A DNA stretch of 41,118 nt from Spirochaetales bacterium (GTDB lineage: Bacteria > Spirochaetota > Spirochaetia > DSM-27196 > SLST01). The DNA lies in the NCBI GenBank assembly GCA_007127335.1, contig SKZO01000320.1, positions 1 to 41,118 of the forward strand. The letters run 5' to 3'. The translations under genes were made by a program, and so were the position numbers. Below the pieces are notes generated by a model that did not search any database, was not told the origin of the DNA, and saw only the letters and a program-made list of their open reading frames with translations. Shown piece by piece: positions 19,408-27,999 of the stretch. Positions within the stretch are counted from its first letter, which is position 1; each line of letters starts with the position of its first letter.

Positions 19408-21420
19408 CTAACGATTCCCGGTCTGGTTCTGGAGGCTCTCGAGCGACTGCTCGCTATCGCGCATTTGACGAAGGGCCGCCTCCATCCTCGCGAAGTCGGC
19501 GCGGTATCTCGCCTCGACCTGTGCGAGCCGAGCTTCCTCTCGTTCAATCCGGCTCCTCGTGTCGGAGATCGTCCTGCTGATTCCCCCGGTACGCGTGGCG
19601 ATCAACCCGCCCGTCTGCGTGTAGGGGCGAAGGTTTCGATCGAGCTCGTACGCGACCCCGGAATCGATGGCCCGGTCACCGTCGGTGTCGTTTCCGAACA
19701 GCTGTCGGACCGAGGCGAACTGCATCCGAAGCGCTGCGTCGACCTCACGCGGGCTCATCTCCATGTATCCGCGCATCCTGCCTGCCTCGAATCCGCTTCC
19801 CGGTCCCGATTGGTTCGTCGAGATACCGAGCTGCGCGAGCAGGGTGAGCTCGTTTCCGGCGTCGGTGGGGTAGGGGTTCATCATAACGGTCTGCATCCGC
19901 GATTTCAGGGTGTTCAGCGCGAGATTTCCCTGCAACAGCCCGAGCTTGGCGAGCGCCTCCTCGCGTTCCTCTCTCGTGTAGTTCGTGAGCTCGTCGACGA
20001 TCGCCGTGTCCGATCTGGTGAGGATGTTGATCTCGCGCATCAGCTCGTTGTAGTAGAAGATGAACTGGATGAGCGCGTCGGTCACCTGTTCGCGGTCCGG
20101 CTCGACGAGAATCTCCGCCGGCTCTACCGTTGGAGCGCGAAGCGTGATAGTAACTCTCTCCATGAGGTCGTCAATCACGTTCGTCGGACGGACGACCTCA
20201 ATACCGTCGATCTCGACGATCGCGTCACGCGCAGTGCTGATCGGGCTGACAGGTGCTACGTCGCCCCTTGTCCTGGGGTCGTAGACGGTGATGTTGCGCA
20301 CCGCAATCTCGCGGTGCGTGTTGCGGTTCCGTACCTCGACTGCATCGAGTCGTCCGACGTGCTCGACAAGCGGCACACGGATGGTCTCGAAACCGTCCGT
20401 GTCCCTGAGCTCGGGCAGTGGCACGATCGTCTCGCCGGCGCGAAGATAGAGCACCTGAAGGTCGTCACGCACCTCCGGTGGTTCCGGCTCCTCCCACTCA
20501 GGCAACGGCACGCTGCTCGGAGCACTGCGGATCGTCACGTCGCCGAGGGTCACCCCGTCGGGATCCGGGACGCGGGGTCCCGGCGGACGCTCGGGGGGGC
20601 TCCACGGTTCGTAGAAATCACGAACGCTGACCTCGAGCTCCAGCACCATCGCCTCCGTCGACGGGACCGGAGTCGGCAGCCGGATCGCGGCGTTGCCGCC
20701 GGGGTCCACCGTCAGTGTCCCTTCGGAGACGGTGCGAGTCGCCGCGGGGGTGGTGCCGCTGACCGTGCTCGCCTGGATTGGCGGGCGCACGACACCGTCG
20801 CGGACCTCCTTGAGTATGCTCGTCTCCAGCGCGAAGGCGCGAGCGTCCTCGAGAAAGGAGAGCGCCTGGTCGCTGCCGGTCTGTATCGCTTCGATCAGTA
20901 TGACCCTGCTGTTCGCCGTGTTGCGGACAACTCTGGCCCGGACCAGGTCGCCCGCCCTCTGGTTGACCGCCTGCGCAAACGCCTCGAGCGATCCACCGGC
21001 GAAACTGAAGAAGACCTCACTCTCGCCGACACGGAAGCCGTACCGGCCGCGGTCAACCTGGTAGTCGGTCGGGAGGTTGCGTGAGATGAACCGGTCGGCC
21101 TCCGCGAGCTGTCGGACAGCTATGCGAGTCGTACCCTCGGGGGCGTTCCGGCCCGCATCTGCGATCACCGCTGCGTCGTTGGACGAGTTGGCGATTCTCT
21201 CGTTGAACGGGTTCTCGAATCCGAAGAGCAGGCGTGCGGCCTGCTGGAGATTGGAAATGCGCCTGCCGATCTCCTGCCACGCCTGGCGTTCCTCTTCGGC
21301 GGCGTCGATGCTGCGCTCCATGCGGGTGACGGTCGAGCGTTCTGCCTCCATGATGGAATCGACCATGGACTCCGTGTCGACGCCGGAACTCGTGATTCCA
21401 GGTATCATGATGTCGGACAA
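19408..21420 (-). CDS. fliD: Flagellar filament capping protein FliD
   Basis: IPGITSSGVDTESMVDSIMEAERSTVTRME N-terminus; C-terminal coiled coil; TTG start with GGAGG. Confidence 0.92.
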   Translation of the reverse strand: MSDIMIPGITSSGVDTESMVDSIMEAERSTVTRMERSIDAAEEERQAWQEIGRRISNLQQAARLLFGFENPFNERIANSSNDAAVIADAGRNAPEGTTRIAVRQLAEADRFISRNLPTDYQVDRGRYGFRVGESEVFFSFAGGSLEAFAQAVNQRAGDLVRARVVRNTANSRVILIEAIQTGSDQALSFLEDARAFALETSILKEVRDGVVRPPIQASTVSGTTPAATRTVSEGTLTVDPGGNAAIRLPTPVPSTEAMVLELEVSVRDFYEPWSPPERPPGPRVPDPDGVTLGDVTIRSAPSSVPLPEWEEPEPPEVRDDLQVLYLRAGETIVPLPELRDTDGFETIRVPLVEHVGRLDAVEVRNRNTHREIAVRNITVYDPRTRGDVAPVSPISTARDAIVEIDGIEVVRPTNVIDDLMERVTITLRAPTVEPAEILVEPDREQVTDALIQFIFYYNELMREINILTRSDTAIVDELTNYTREEREEALAKLGLLQGNLALNTLKSRMQTVMMNPYPTDAGNELTLLAQLGISTNQSGPGSGFEAGRMRGYMEMSPREVDAALRMQFASVRQLFGNDTDGDRAIDSGVAYELDRNLRPYTQTGGLIATRTGGISRTISDTRSRIEREEARLAQVEARYRADFARMEAALRQMRDSEQSLESLQNQTGNR

Positions 21421-21491
21421 AATGCCTCCCGTATCGTCGCCGCCCAGTAGAGAAGGTAGCGCGACGCGGGCTTCGTTTCTATACGCAGGCC

Positions 21492-21857
21492 TCAGATCTG
21501 CTCGTCGATGAGCAGACCGATTGCCTCTCGCAGGCGGACGTGCAGGCGCTGGATCTCTCTGGGCGGAAGCTCCTTGATCACCTTATCGGTCTGGCGGTCG
21601 ATGACCTTGACAATCACCTCGTCGAGCTCGCGGTTGATGCTGAACTGAAGCCGGCGATCGAGCGCGGATGCGACAACCTCCAGATCCCGAACAAGGGACT
21701 CAAGCGGTGCCTCCGATCTGCTTCCGGACGGGAGTTCCCGGTCAGGAAGCCGGGCGGCCTGCTCGGCCAGTGTGGGCATTCTCGGGGCGCGATGTTCGCC
21801 CGGGAGCACTCCCGGCGTCATGCTGCGTCCCGTAATCCCGGCAATCTCCATAGACAT
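21492..21857 (-). CDS. flaG: FlaG family protein
   Basis: LQFSINRELDEVIVKVIDRQTDKVIKELPPREIQRLHVRLREAIGLLID. Confidence 0.88.
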   Translation of the reverse strand: MSMEIAGITGRSMTPGVLPGEHRAPRMPTLAEQAARLPDRELPSGSRSEAPLESLVRDLEVVASALDRRLQFSINRELDEVIVKVIDRQTDKVIKELPPREIQRLHVRLREAIGLLIDEQI

Positions 21858-22009
21858 AATCCTACCTCCGTGTAAGATGCCGTCTTGAAAGAGCAGGGAG
21901 GAGAGCGCGAACTCCTCCCGCCCCGGATGTCCCAAGAGACGACGTCCAGTGGTCTCCTGGTTCGTACAGTTGCCTCGAGGTCAACTGCCGTGAACGGAGT
22001 CTATGAAAC

Positions 22010-22864
22010 CTAACCCAATAGCTGCAGGACCGACTGTGGCTGAGTATTCGCCTGCGCGAGCATCGCCGTATTCGACTGAACCAGGATCTGGTTCCTGACG
22101 AAGTCCACGACCTGGCGTGCCATGTCGGTGTCACGGATCCGGCTTTCCGCCGCCGCGAGGTTTTCGCTCGCTATTGCGACGCCCTGCTGGGCGATCTCGA
22201 ACCGGTTCTGGTACGCGCCCAGATCAGCGCGCTGCCGGCTCACCTGCCGCAGAGCCGTGTCCACGATGCCAATCGTACGATTCGCGAGGTCCGGAGTGGA
22301 GATCGAGACGATCCCGCCTTCGCCCTGGAAGTCTTCCAGGCCAAGCGCACGGGCCGTCATCGTTCCAATGAACACCTGCTCGCTCTGATCCATGTTTGCC
22401 CCCACCTGGAACTGCATGATCTGGCCGACGGCGGAATCGCGTGCGAAGGCGCCTGTCAGCATGTTCATGTTGTTGAACTGTGCGTGGGATGCGATACGGT
22501 TGACCTCGTCCACGAGTTGGGATACCTCAACCTGGATCTGCATGCGATCCTCCGCCGTGTAGATGCCGTTGGCACTCTGGACGGAGAGCTCGCGAATCCG
22601 GTGGAGGATGTCCTGCGTGTTCTGCAGGTATCCTTCGCTCGTCTGGATAAAGCTGACCGCGTTCTGGATGTTCCGCTCGGCCTGGTTCAGGCCCCGGATC
22701 TGACTCCGAAGCTTTTCGCTGACCGCGAGTCCAGATGCGTCATCTCCGGCACGATTGATCCGCATTCCACTGGAAAGCTGTTCGATGTTCCGCTGAATGG
22801 AATCCTGGCGGAAGTTCAGGGTTCGCGAGGCGAATGCGGCACTCGTGTTGTGATTGATGATCAT
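22010..22864 (-). CDS. flaB: Periplasmic flagellar filament core flagellin FlaB
   Basis: [59 protein letters not shown]; typical flagellin C-terminus. Confidence 0.97.
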   Translation of the reverse strand: MIINHNTSAAFASRTLNFRQDSIQRNIEQLSSGMRINRAGDDASGLAVSEKLRSQIRGLNQAERNIQNAVSFIQTSEGYLQNTQDILHRIRELSVQSANGIYTAEDRMQIQVEVSQLVDEVNRIASHAQFNNMNMLTGAFARDSAVGQIMQFQVGANMDQSEQVFIGTMTARALGLEDFQGEGGIVSISTPDLANRTIGIVDTALRQVSRQRADLGAYQNRFEIAQQGVAIASENLAAAESRIRDTDMARQVVDFVRNQILVQSNTAMLAQANTQPQSVLQLLG

Positions 22865-22886
22865 ATGACCCTCCTTGATGTGTCAC

Positions 22887-22907
22887 TGAGGGCAATCCTT
22901 GCCCTCA
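22887..22907 (-). promoter_or_regulatory. flaB (22010-22864) 5' leader hairpin presenting GGA: candidate CsrA site
   Basis: Minus strand TGAGGGCAA-GGA-TTGCCCTCA, 12 nt upstream of the SD. Confidence 0.6.
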
Positions 22908-23075
22908 CTTCCTGCACGCGTCAGAAGGTATATCGCGCTCCTTCTGCTCCGTTCTCCGCGCGGACGGAAGGATCCCCCCACTGTGAATGGAGTGGTCGTT
23001 CCGGCAGGGACACCACCTCGAGCGGCACCGGGCAGCTGGACCGGGCATCACGAAGGGTTTTTGTCAAAGACCAGA

Positions 23076-23099
23076 GGGGTTGCCCGGACGGGCAACCCC
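23076..23099 (-). terminator. Hairpin downstream of flaB (23117-23974)
   Basis: Minus strand GGGGTTGCCC-GTCC-GGGCAACCCC then TCTGGTCTTT. Confidence 0.65.
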
Positions 23100-23116
23100 A
23101 AAACAAGGATACTACC

Positions 23117-23974
23117 TCACCCCAGCAATTGCAAGACGGACTGGGTCGCCAGGTTGGCCTGGGCGAGCATCGCCGTCGAGCTCTGCAGCAGGATCTGGTT
23201 CGTCGTATAGCGGACGACTTCGTGCGCCATGTCGGTATCCCGGATACGAGACTCCGACGCCTGCAGGTTCTCTGCGCCGACATCGAGACCCCGGATGGTA
23301 TGCTCCAGGCGGTTCTGATAGGCGCCAAGGTCGGCGCGTTGCTTGTTCACCTTTCGCAGAGCTGCATCCACGACACCGATGGTCCGGTTCGCGTTTTCGG
23401 GCGTTGAGAGCGAGATGATGCTGTTGTCCTCGAAGCGCACTCCGAGTCCCCGTGCAGTCATCGTGCCCACGTACACCTGTGTGCGCTGGTCCATGTTTGC
23501 ACCGATGTGGAACCACATGCTTGCCGTGACGATGTTCTCTCCCGTGTCACGGGCGAAGCGACCTGTCAGCATGTTCATGCCGTTGAACTGGGCATGGCTG
23601 GCGATACGGTCGACCTCGTCCACGAGTTGCGAGATCTCGACCTGGATCTGCATGCGGTCTTCAGCGGTGTAGATGCCGTTGGATGCCTGGACGGAAAGCT
23701 CGCGAATACGCTGGATGATATTCTGGCTTTCCTGGAGATACCCTTCCGTGGTCTGAATGAACGAGATGCCGTCAGACGCGTTCCGGGACGCCTGATTGAG
23801 GCCCCGAATCTGTGATCGCATCTTCTCGCTCACTGCGAGACCTGCCGGATCGTCGCCCGCGCGGTTAATCCGCATACCGGACGAGAGCTTCTCGATGTTC
23901 TTGTCGAGCCTTTCGGCTACGACGCCACGCTCGCGCTGCGCAAACATCGCGCTCAAGTTGTGATTGATGATCAT
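23117..23974 (-). CDS. flaB: Periplasmic flagellar filament core flagellin FlaB paralog
   Basis: [59 protein letters not shown]. Confidence 0.97.
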   Translation of the reverse strand: MIINHNLSAMFAQRERGVVAERLDKNIEKLSSGMRINRAGDDPAGLAVSEKMRSQIRGLNQASRNASDGISFIQTTEGYLQESQNIIQRIRELSVQASNGIYTAEDRMQIQVEISQLVDEVDRIASHAQFNGMNMLTGRFARDTGENIVTASMWFHIGANMDQRTQVYVGTMTARGLGVRFEDNSIISLSTPENANRTIGVVDAALRKVNKQRADLGAYQNRLEHTIRGLDVGAENLQASESRIRDTDMAHEVVRYTTNQILLQSSTAMLAQANLATQSVLQLLG

Positions 23975-24021
23975 CTAATCCTCCGTGGATCTCTTCCGCC
24001 GCGACCCCATGCCGCGGCGCG

Positions 24022-24048
24022 ATGAAGGGGCATCCGTGCCCGCTTCAT
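24022..24048 (-). promoter_or_regulatory. flaB (23117-23974) 5' leader hairpin presenting GGA: candidate CsrA site
   Basis: Minus strand ATGAAG(C)GGGCA-CGGA-TGCCCCTTCAT. Confidence 0.6.
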
Positions 24049-24126
24049 GCCTGAACTGGCTGCCCTTTCGGGCTTCTCTTTCCGACGCACCCCCTTCAGC
24101 GAGCGTTCCGGTGCAGGCGTCTGCAT

Positions 24127-24153
24127 CGATCGCGCGCTTTTTTTTCGTCTTTA
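24127..24153 (-). promoter_or_regulatory. Candidate sigma28 promoter of flaB (23117-23974) with A8 tract in the spacer
   Basis: Minus strand TAAA-GACGAAAAAAAAGCG(15)-CGCGATCG. Confidence 0.4.
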
Positions 24154-24284
24154 CTCAACCGGCGCTCAGAAAAGCCGATAAAGTAAGAGAGCAGGGAGAA
24201 TCCGCCCTGAGCCGGAGCCGAAGGCGTGACAACCCTGTCACGACCATCGGCGCGCTGACTCATGAACTTGAAGAGAAATTCCGG

Positions 24285-25388
24285 TTACTCGTCGGCTATC
24301 TGGTTCAGGTAGGCCTGTGCGATACGGTCTTCCGGTTCCAACTCGAGCACCGTTCGGAAGAACCCGGCTGCCTCATCAGGATTCCCGTCCTTGAGGGCGA
24401 CGATCCCGAGGTTTGCGATGACCTTCGTGTTATCCGGATCCGAGGCAAGTGCTTCGGTCAGCAGGGCTCGCGCCCCCATCGTGTCGCCGAGCTCCAGATG
24501 GCAGATCGCCAGCTCGTTCAGCGTGTCAGGTTTCCGGGGTCCGAGCTCGAGCGTCTTCTCGAACGCCGATTTCGCCTCCGCGAAGTTTCGCAGACGTCGG
24601 TGTCCCCATCCGAGCAGAAACCACGCATTCCACACGTCAGGGTGCGACTCGAGAAAGCTCTCGATCAGCTCGATGCCCTCGGTCTCCTTGCCGTCGCGGA
24701 TGCGCTCGTACGCGTCGCGGAAAAGCGAATGCGTGAGGTCCTGCGACTCGATCTCCTGCAGGACATCCTTCGCCTCGCGCGTACGCTCCTCGTCGTCGCC
24801 GCGCTCCGTGTAGACACGGAGGTTGCGCCTGGCCTGCTCGTAGTCGCGCCTTCGGTAGTAGTAGAAGCCCGCATTCAGGTGAGCTTCAGGGATGGGCTCG
24901 TCGGCCTCGAGCAGCTCCTGGTAGACCTCTCCGGCACGGTCGAGGTACTCGTGCTCGTCAGGCTGATTTCCGGCCCGCGATGCCGTCTCAGCCCGTTGCT
25001 CGTAGAGCAGCGCGAGGTTCACGAGAGCACGCTGATCGCCTGGTTGCAGCCCGCGCAGCGCGAGAAAGATCTCCTCGGCGAGCTCGTAATCTCCGTTGTT
25101 CGTCTTGACGATCGCCGTTTCCGTGAGATCCGCGATCAGATCCGGCGTGACGGCAAGCACGAAATCACGGTAGTAGGGGGCATCCTCATGCTCGGGAGCG
25201 TAGGCGAGGATCTTCAGCATCGCCGCGACGATCTGCTCCCAGGCGAGGTCGTGGATGTCGTGGCGGTCGCCCCCGCTGGTCATCTCGACCGGGAGCATCC
25301 GTTGCGGATCTATGCGGAACGACCCGATCTGCCGGTCGAGGTGTTCCGGAACGCTGATGAAGATGATGTTGGCGAGTTTCTCGATCAT
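24285..25388 (-). CDS. TPR-repeat protein
   Basis: Multiple TPR-like helices (AEAKSAFEKTLELGPRKPDTLNELAICHLELG etc.); ATGA overlap with upstream plzA-like gene. Confidence 0.82.
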   Translation of the reverse strand: MIEKLANIIFISVPEHLDRQIGSFRIDPQRMLPVEMTSGGDRHDIHDLAWEQIVAAMLKILAYAPEHEDAPYYRDFVLAVTPDLIADLTETAIVKTNNGDYELAEEIFLALRGLQPGDQRALVNLALLYEQRAETASRAGNQPDEHEYLDRAGEVYQELLEADEPIPEAHLNAGFYYYRRRDYEQARRNLRVYTERGDDEERTREAKDVLQEIESQDLTHSLFRDAYERIRDGKETEGIELIESFLESHPDVWNAWFLLGWGHRRLRNFAEAKSAFEKTLELGPRKPDTLNELAICHLELGDTMGARALLTEALASDPDNTKVIANLGIVALKDGNPDEAAGFFRTVLELEPEDRIAQAYLNQIADE

Positions 25389-26209
25389 GATTCTTTCGCT
25401 GCGGCCTTCGACCGGAATTGCTTGAGGGCGGCGTTGATCCGCATCTTGTACCCCATCGGGACCTTCTCCTCGTCGAACTTGATGCCAAAGGCTGCGATGT
25501 CGTCACGTCCTTCCACCGGATCCGATCGGCAGATCTCGCCGGGGATTTCGAAGATCTGCTCGGGATCGTCGAAGACGAGCCGAACGATCGTCGGCTTGTT
25601 GACGAGCAGCTTGGGCACTCCCATCAGCACCGCCTTGCAGCCGGAGAAGGAGAGATCGCGGAAGATCGAGCGTCGTGGAACTGCGTCGACGGTGAGAGAG
25701 CACTGGCCGACCATGAGCCCGAGCTGTTTGATGCTGTGCGCTGAGAGCGGGATCCGCTCCTCCGTTCGCCGTTTCGCATTGACGTTTGCTTCGAGAAGCT
25801 GCCCGAGAATCTGGATCAGGTCATCCGGCGGACGCTGGGAGAACTCCAGGTTTGCGAAGAACAGATCCTTGTTCTGCTCCCCGTAGGGTGTCACGCCGGC
25901 TACGCGAGCCGGGACGAAGAAGGTGATCGGGTCAGGCTTGTCGGGTTCAACGAAGCTGAAGCGCAGCTGGACCACGTTATTCGCCTTCTTGATGCATTCG
26001 TTGAGTCCGCTGCGCATGTTTGCTATAATCCTGGCTGTCGTCATGGAGGCTGCGTACACGATGCAGGGCCACTGAGAGCCGAGGCATTTCACGTAGACCT
26101 GTTTGCCGTTCAGGTTGATCGTTTGTACTACTTCTTTTGTGAAGGTTATTTCTGCCTGCGAGAACTGCTGGAAGTAGCGCGTGATCTGCTGACTTGTCGT
26201 GACAGGCAT
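25385..26209 (-). CDS. PilZN3/PilZ two-domain c-di-GMP-binding protein, PlzA-like
   Basis: TSQQITRYFQQFSQAEITFTKEV N-terminal domain resembling spirochetal PilZN3; C-terminal PRRSIFRDLSFSGCKAVL PilZ-like motif. Confidence 0.72.
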   Translation of the reverse strand: MPVTTSQQITRYFQQFSQAEITFTKEVVQTINLNGKQVYVKCLGSQWPCIVYAASMTTARIIANMRSGLNECIKKANNVVQLRFSFVEPDKPDPITFFVPARVAGVTPYGEQNKDLFFANLEFSQRPPDDLIQILGQLLEANVNAKRRTEERIPLSAHSIKQLGLMVGQCSLTVDAVPRRSIFRDLSFSGCKAVLMGVPKLLVNKPTIVRLVFDDPEQIFEIPGEICRSDPVEGRDDIAAFGIKFDEEKVPMGYKMRINAALKQFRSKAAAKES

Positions 26210-26244
26210 TGCGACGAGACAGAGGGTAGAGGAACTACCGGCCA

Positions 26245-27282
26245 ATGTCAACCAAGGGGACGCCATTGCTGTACGGAGTCGGGAATCCGCTGATGGATAT
26301 CATCGTTCGAGTGTCAGGCGAGATGCCCGCGCGGCTCGGTGTCGTGTCCGGCAGCATGAACCTGGTCGACTACGAGCGCCAGCAGGAAGCTCTGAGCTCG
26401 GGGACGATCGTGCGGCGACTCCCGGGAGGAAGCTGCGCCAACACGGTGCGCGGAATCCGGTGGCTGGAGCAGGCACACGGTTCGGGCGCGCCGAAGGCGG
26501 TGGCGTATACCGGCGCGGTCGGTTACGACCGCGAGGGCGACGGGTTCGAGGCGCTACTCGATACCGAAGGAGTCGTCCCACTGCTCGTGCGCAAGCACAC
26601 GCCTACCGGCAGTTCCGTGATCCTCGTGACTCCGGATTCGCAACGGACCATGTTCACCTATCTTGGAGCGTGCCGCGAGCTCGCCGAGGACGATGTGGAT
26701 CTCTCGCGCGTTCGCGATGCGAGAGTGTTCCACACGACCGGGTACATGTGGGATACCAAGACGCAGGAGCAGGCGGCTCGATCGGCCACTCGAGCGGCGC
26801 GCGCATCGCGGACACTCGTATCGTTCGATGTGGCGGATCCGTTTGTCGCCCGGCGGTACCGCGACTCACTGTTGCAGTGGATTCCCGGGAACGTGGACGT
26901 GCTCTTCGCAAACCAGGAGGAGTTGCAGGAGCTGACGGGACACCGAAGCAACGAGCGCGAGCTCCTGCGCGCCGCTGCTGAGCTCGCGCCGACCGTTGCG
27001 ATGAAGATCGGTGCCCGCGGGTGTATCGTGATGCACCACGGGACGGAGTGCCGAGCCGCGGCTCATCCGGCCGAGCGCGTCGATACGACCGGCGCCGGGG
27101 ACGCCTTTGCCGCCGGCTACCTCTTCGGCGTTCTGCGCGGCCTGAGCGTCGCAGCGAGCGCCGCCGCGGCGAACATACTGGCTGCCGGAATCGTTTCGGT
27201 CGACGGATGCAACTACGACGCCCTGTCTGCCGAGCGAGTCCGTGCAGAGATCGATCCGATCCTGTCTGCTCCTCGGCACTGA
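26245..27282 (+). CDS. PfkB-family carbohydrate/nucleoside kinase
   Basis: GVGNPLMDIIV, GGSCANTVRGIRWL, DTTGAGDAFAAGYLFG. Confidence 0.92.
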   Translation: MSTKGTPLLYGVGNPLMDIIVRVSGEMPARLGVVSGSMNLVDYERQQEALSSGTIVRRLPGGSCANTVRGIRWLEQAHGSGAPKAVAYTGAVGYDREGDGFEALLDTEGVVPLLVRKHTPTGSSVILVTPDSQRTMFTYLGACRELAEDDVDLSRVRDARVFHTTGYMWDTKTQEQAARSATRAARASRTLVSFDVADPFVARRYRDSLLQWIPGNVDVLFANQEELQELTGHRSNERELLRAAAELAPTVAMKIGARGCIVMHHGTECRAAAHPAERVDTTGAGDAFAAGYLFGVLRGLSVAASAAAANILAAGIVSVDGCNYDALSAERVRAEIDPILSAPRH

Positions 27283-27300
27283 CCGAACTGGGGGAGGCGC

Positions 27301-27684
27301 ATGCTACGCGAATGGAAAGGGGTTCGACAGCGTCCGGATGAGGGGTACCGACGCTGGTTCGCCGACGAAGACATGGACCTGATCGTCTGGTACCGTGAGC
27401 GGGGTGGGTCTGTGCGAGGCTTCCAGCTCTGTTATGGCAAACAGAGCGTGCAGCACGCGTTGACCTGGCTCGCTGACCGTGGCTACAACCACGCCCGCGT
27501 CGACGACGGGGAGGCCGGTCGGGAGGGGGCTTCCAAGCAGACTCCCATGTTGGTCGAGGACGGCACGTTCGATGCGTCTGCGCTGGCCGACCGTTTCGTG
27601 CGCGAGGCGGGAGACATCGACCCGGAGGTCCGCTCGCTCGTCTCCCGGAAACTCCGTGCGATGGGCGGGCAGGAGGGGAAGTGA
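27301..27684 (+). CDS. Hypothetical protein
   Basis: 127-aa ORF with SD GGGGGAGG upstream of ATG. Confidence 0.65.
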   Translation: MLREWKGVRQRPDEGYRRWFADEDMDLIVWYRERGGSVRGFQLCYGKQSVQHALTWLADRGYNHARVDDGEAGREGASKQTPMLVEDGTFDASALADRFVREAGDIDPEVRSLVSRKLRAMGGQEGK

Positions 27685-27718
27685 CCGCCCGGACACCGTC
27701 CCGTCGGGATCGGCGGTC

Positions 27719-27997
27719 TCAGCTGTCCGGCGAGAGCGCAGTCTCGAGTTCGCGAATCATGGAGGCCGTGATCCTTCCGGCCTCAGATTCGTCCCGGCGG
27801 AGCGAGCCGTTGAGCTTGAGGTAGTCATCCGAAGCAAGTATGCCCGCGAGAATGGCGATTTTCAGCGGGTCCGACGTCGTTACCGACCGTTGAATCTCCT
27901 GCACCTTTGCACGGAAGTGTTCGATGACTTCGCGGAAGTACTCGGGATCCTCATCGGTCTGGACGCGAAACGATGTGCCGAGCAGCTCGATCTGCAT
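27719..27997 (-). CDS. zapA: Cell division protein ZapA
   Basis: MQIELLGTSFRVQTDEDPEYFREVIEHFRAKV...DPLKIAILAGILASDDYLKL. Confidence 0.82.
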   Translation of the reverse strand: MQIELLGTSFRVQTDEDPEYFREVIEHFRAKVQEIQRSVTTSDPLKIAILAGILASDDYLKLNGSLRRDESEAGRITASMIRELETALSPDS

Positions 27998-27999
27998 CG

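Noticed and set aside
19372-21084. 570-aa plus-strand ORF antisense to fliD
   Set aside because: Antisense artefact of GC-rich codon usage
21896-21919. GGGAGGAG/CTCCTCCC hairpin upstream of flaG as another CsrA target
   Set aside because: GGA triplets are in the stem rather than the loop; more likely a terminator or simple leader structure
21967-21987. CAGTTG-CCTCGAGGT-CAACTG hairpin after flaB (22010-22864) as a terminator
   Set aside because: Short stem and no U-tract; too weak to call
24225-24242. CGTGACA-ACCC-TGTCACG hairpin downstream of the TPR gene
   Set aside because: Only a 7-bp stem with no U-tract; could be a weak terminator or chance
23985-25886. 633-aa plus-strand ORF antisense to TPR and plzA-like genes
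   Set aside because: No recognisable domains and overlaps two supported CDSs; the upstream GCCGATAA is reported only as a possible antisense promoter, not as proof of a protein
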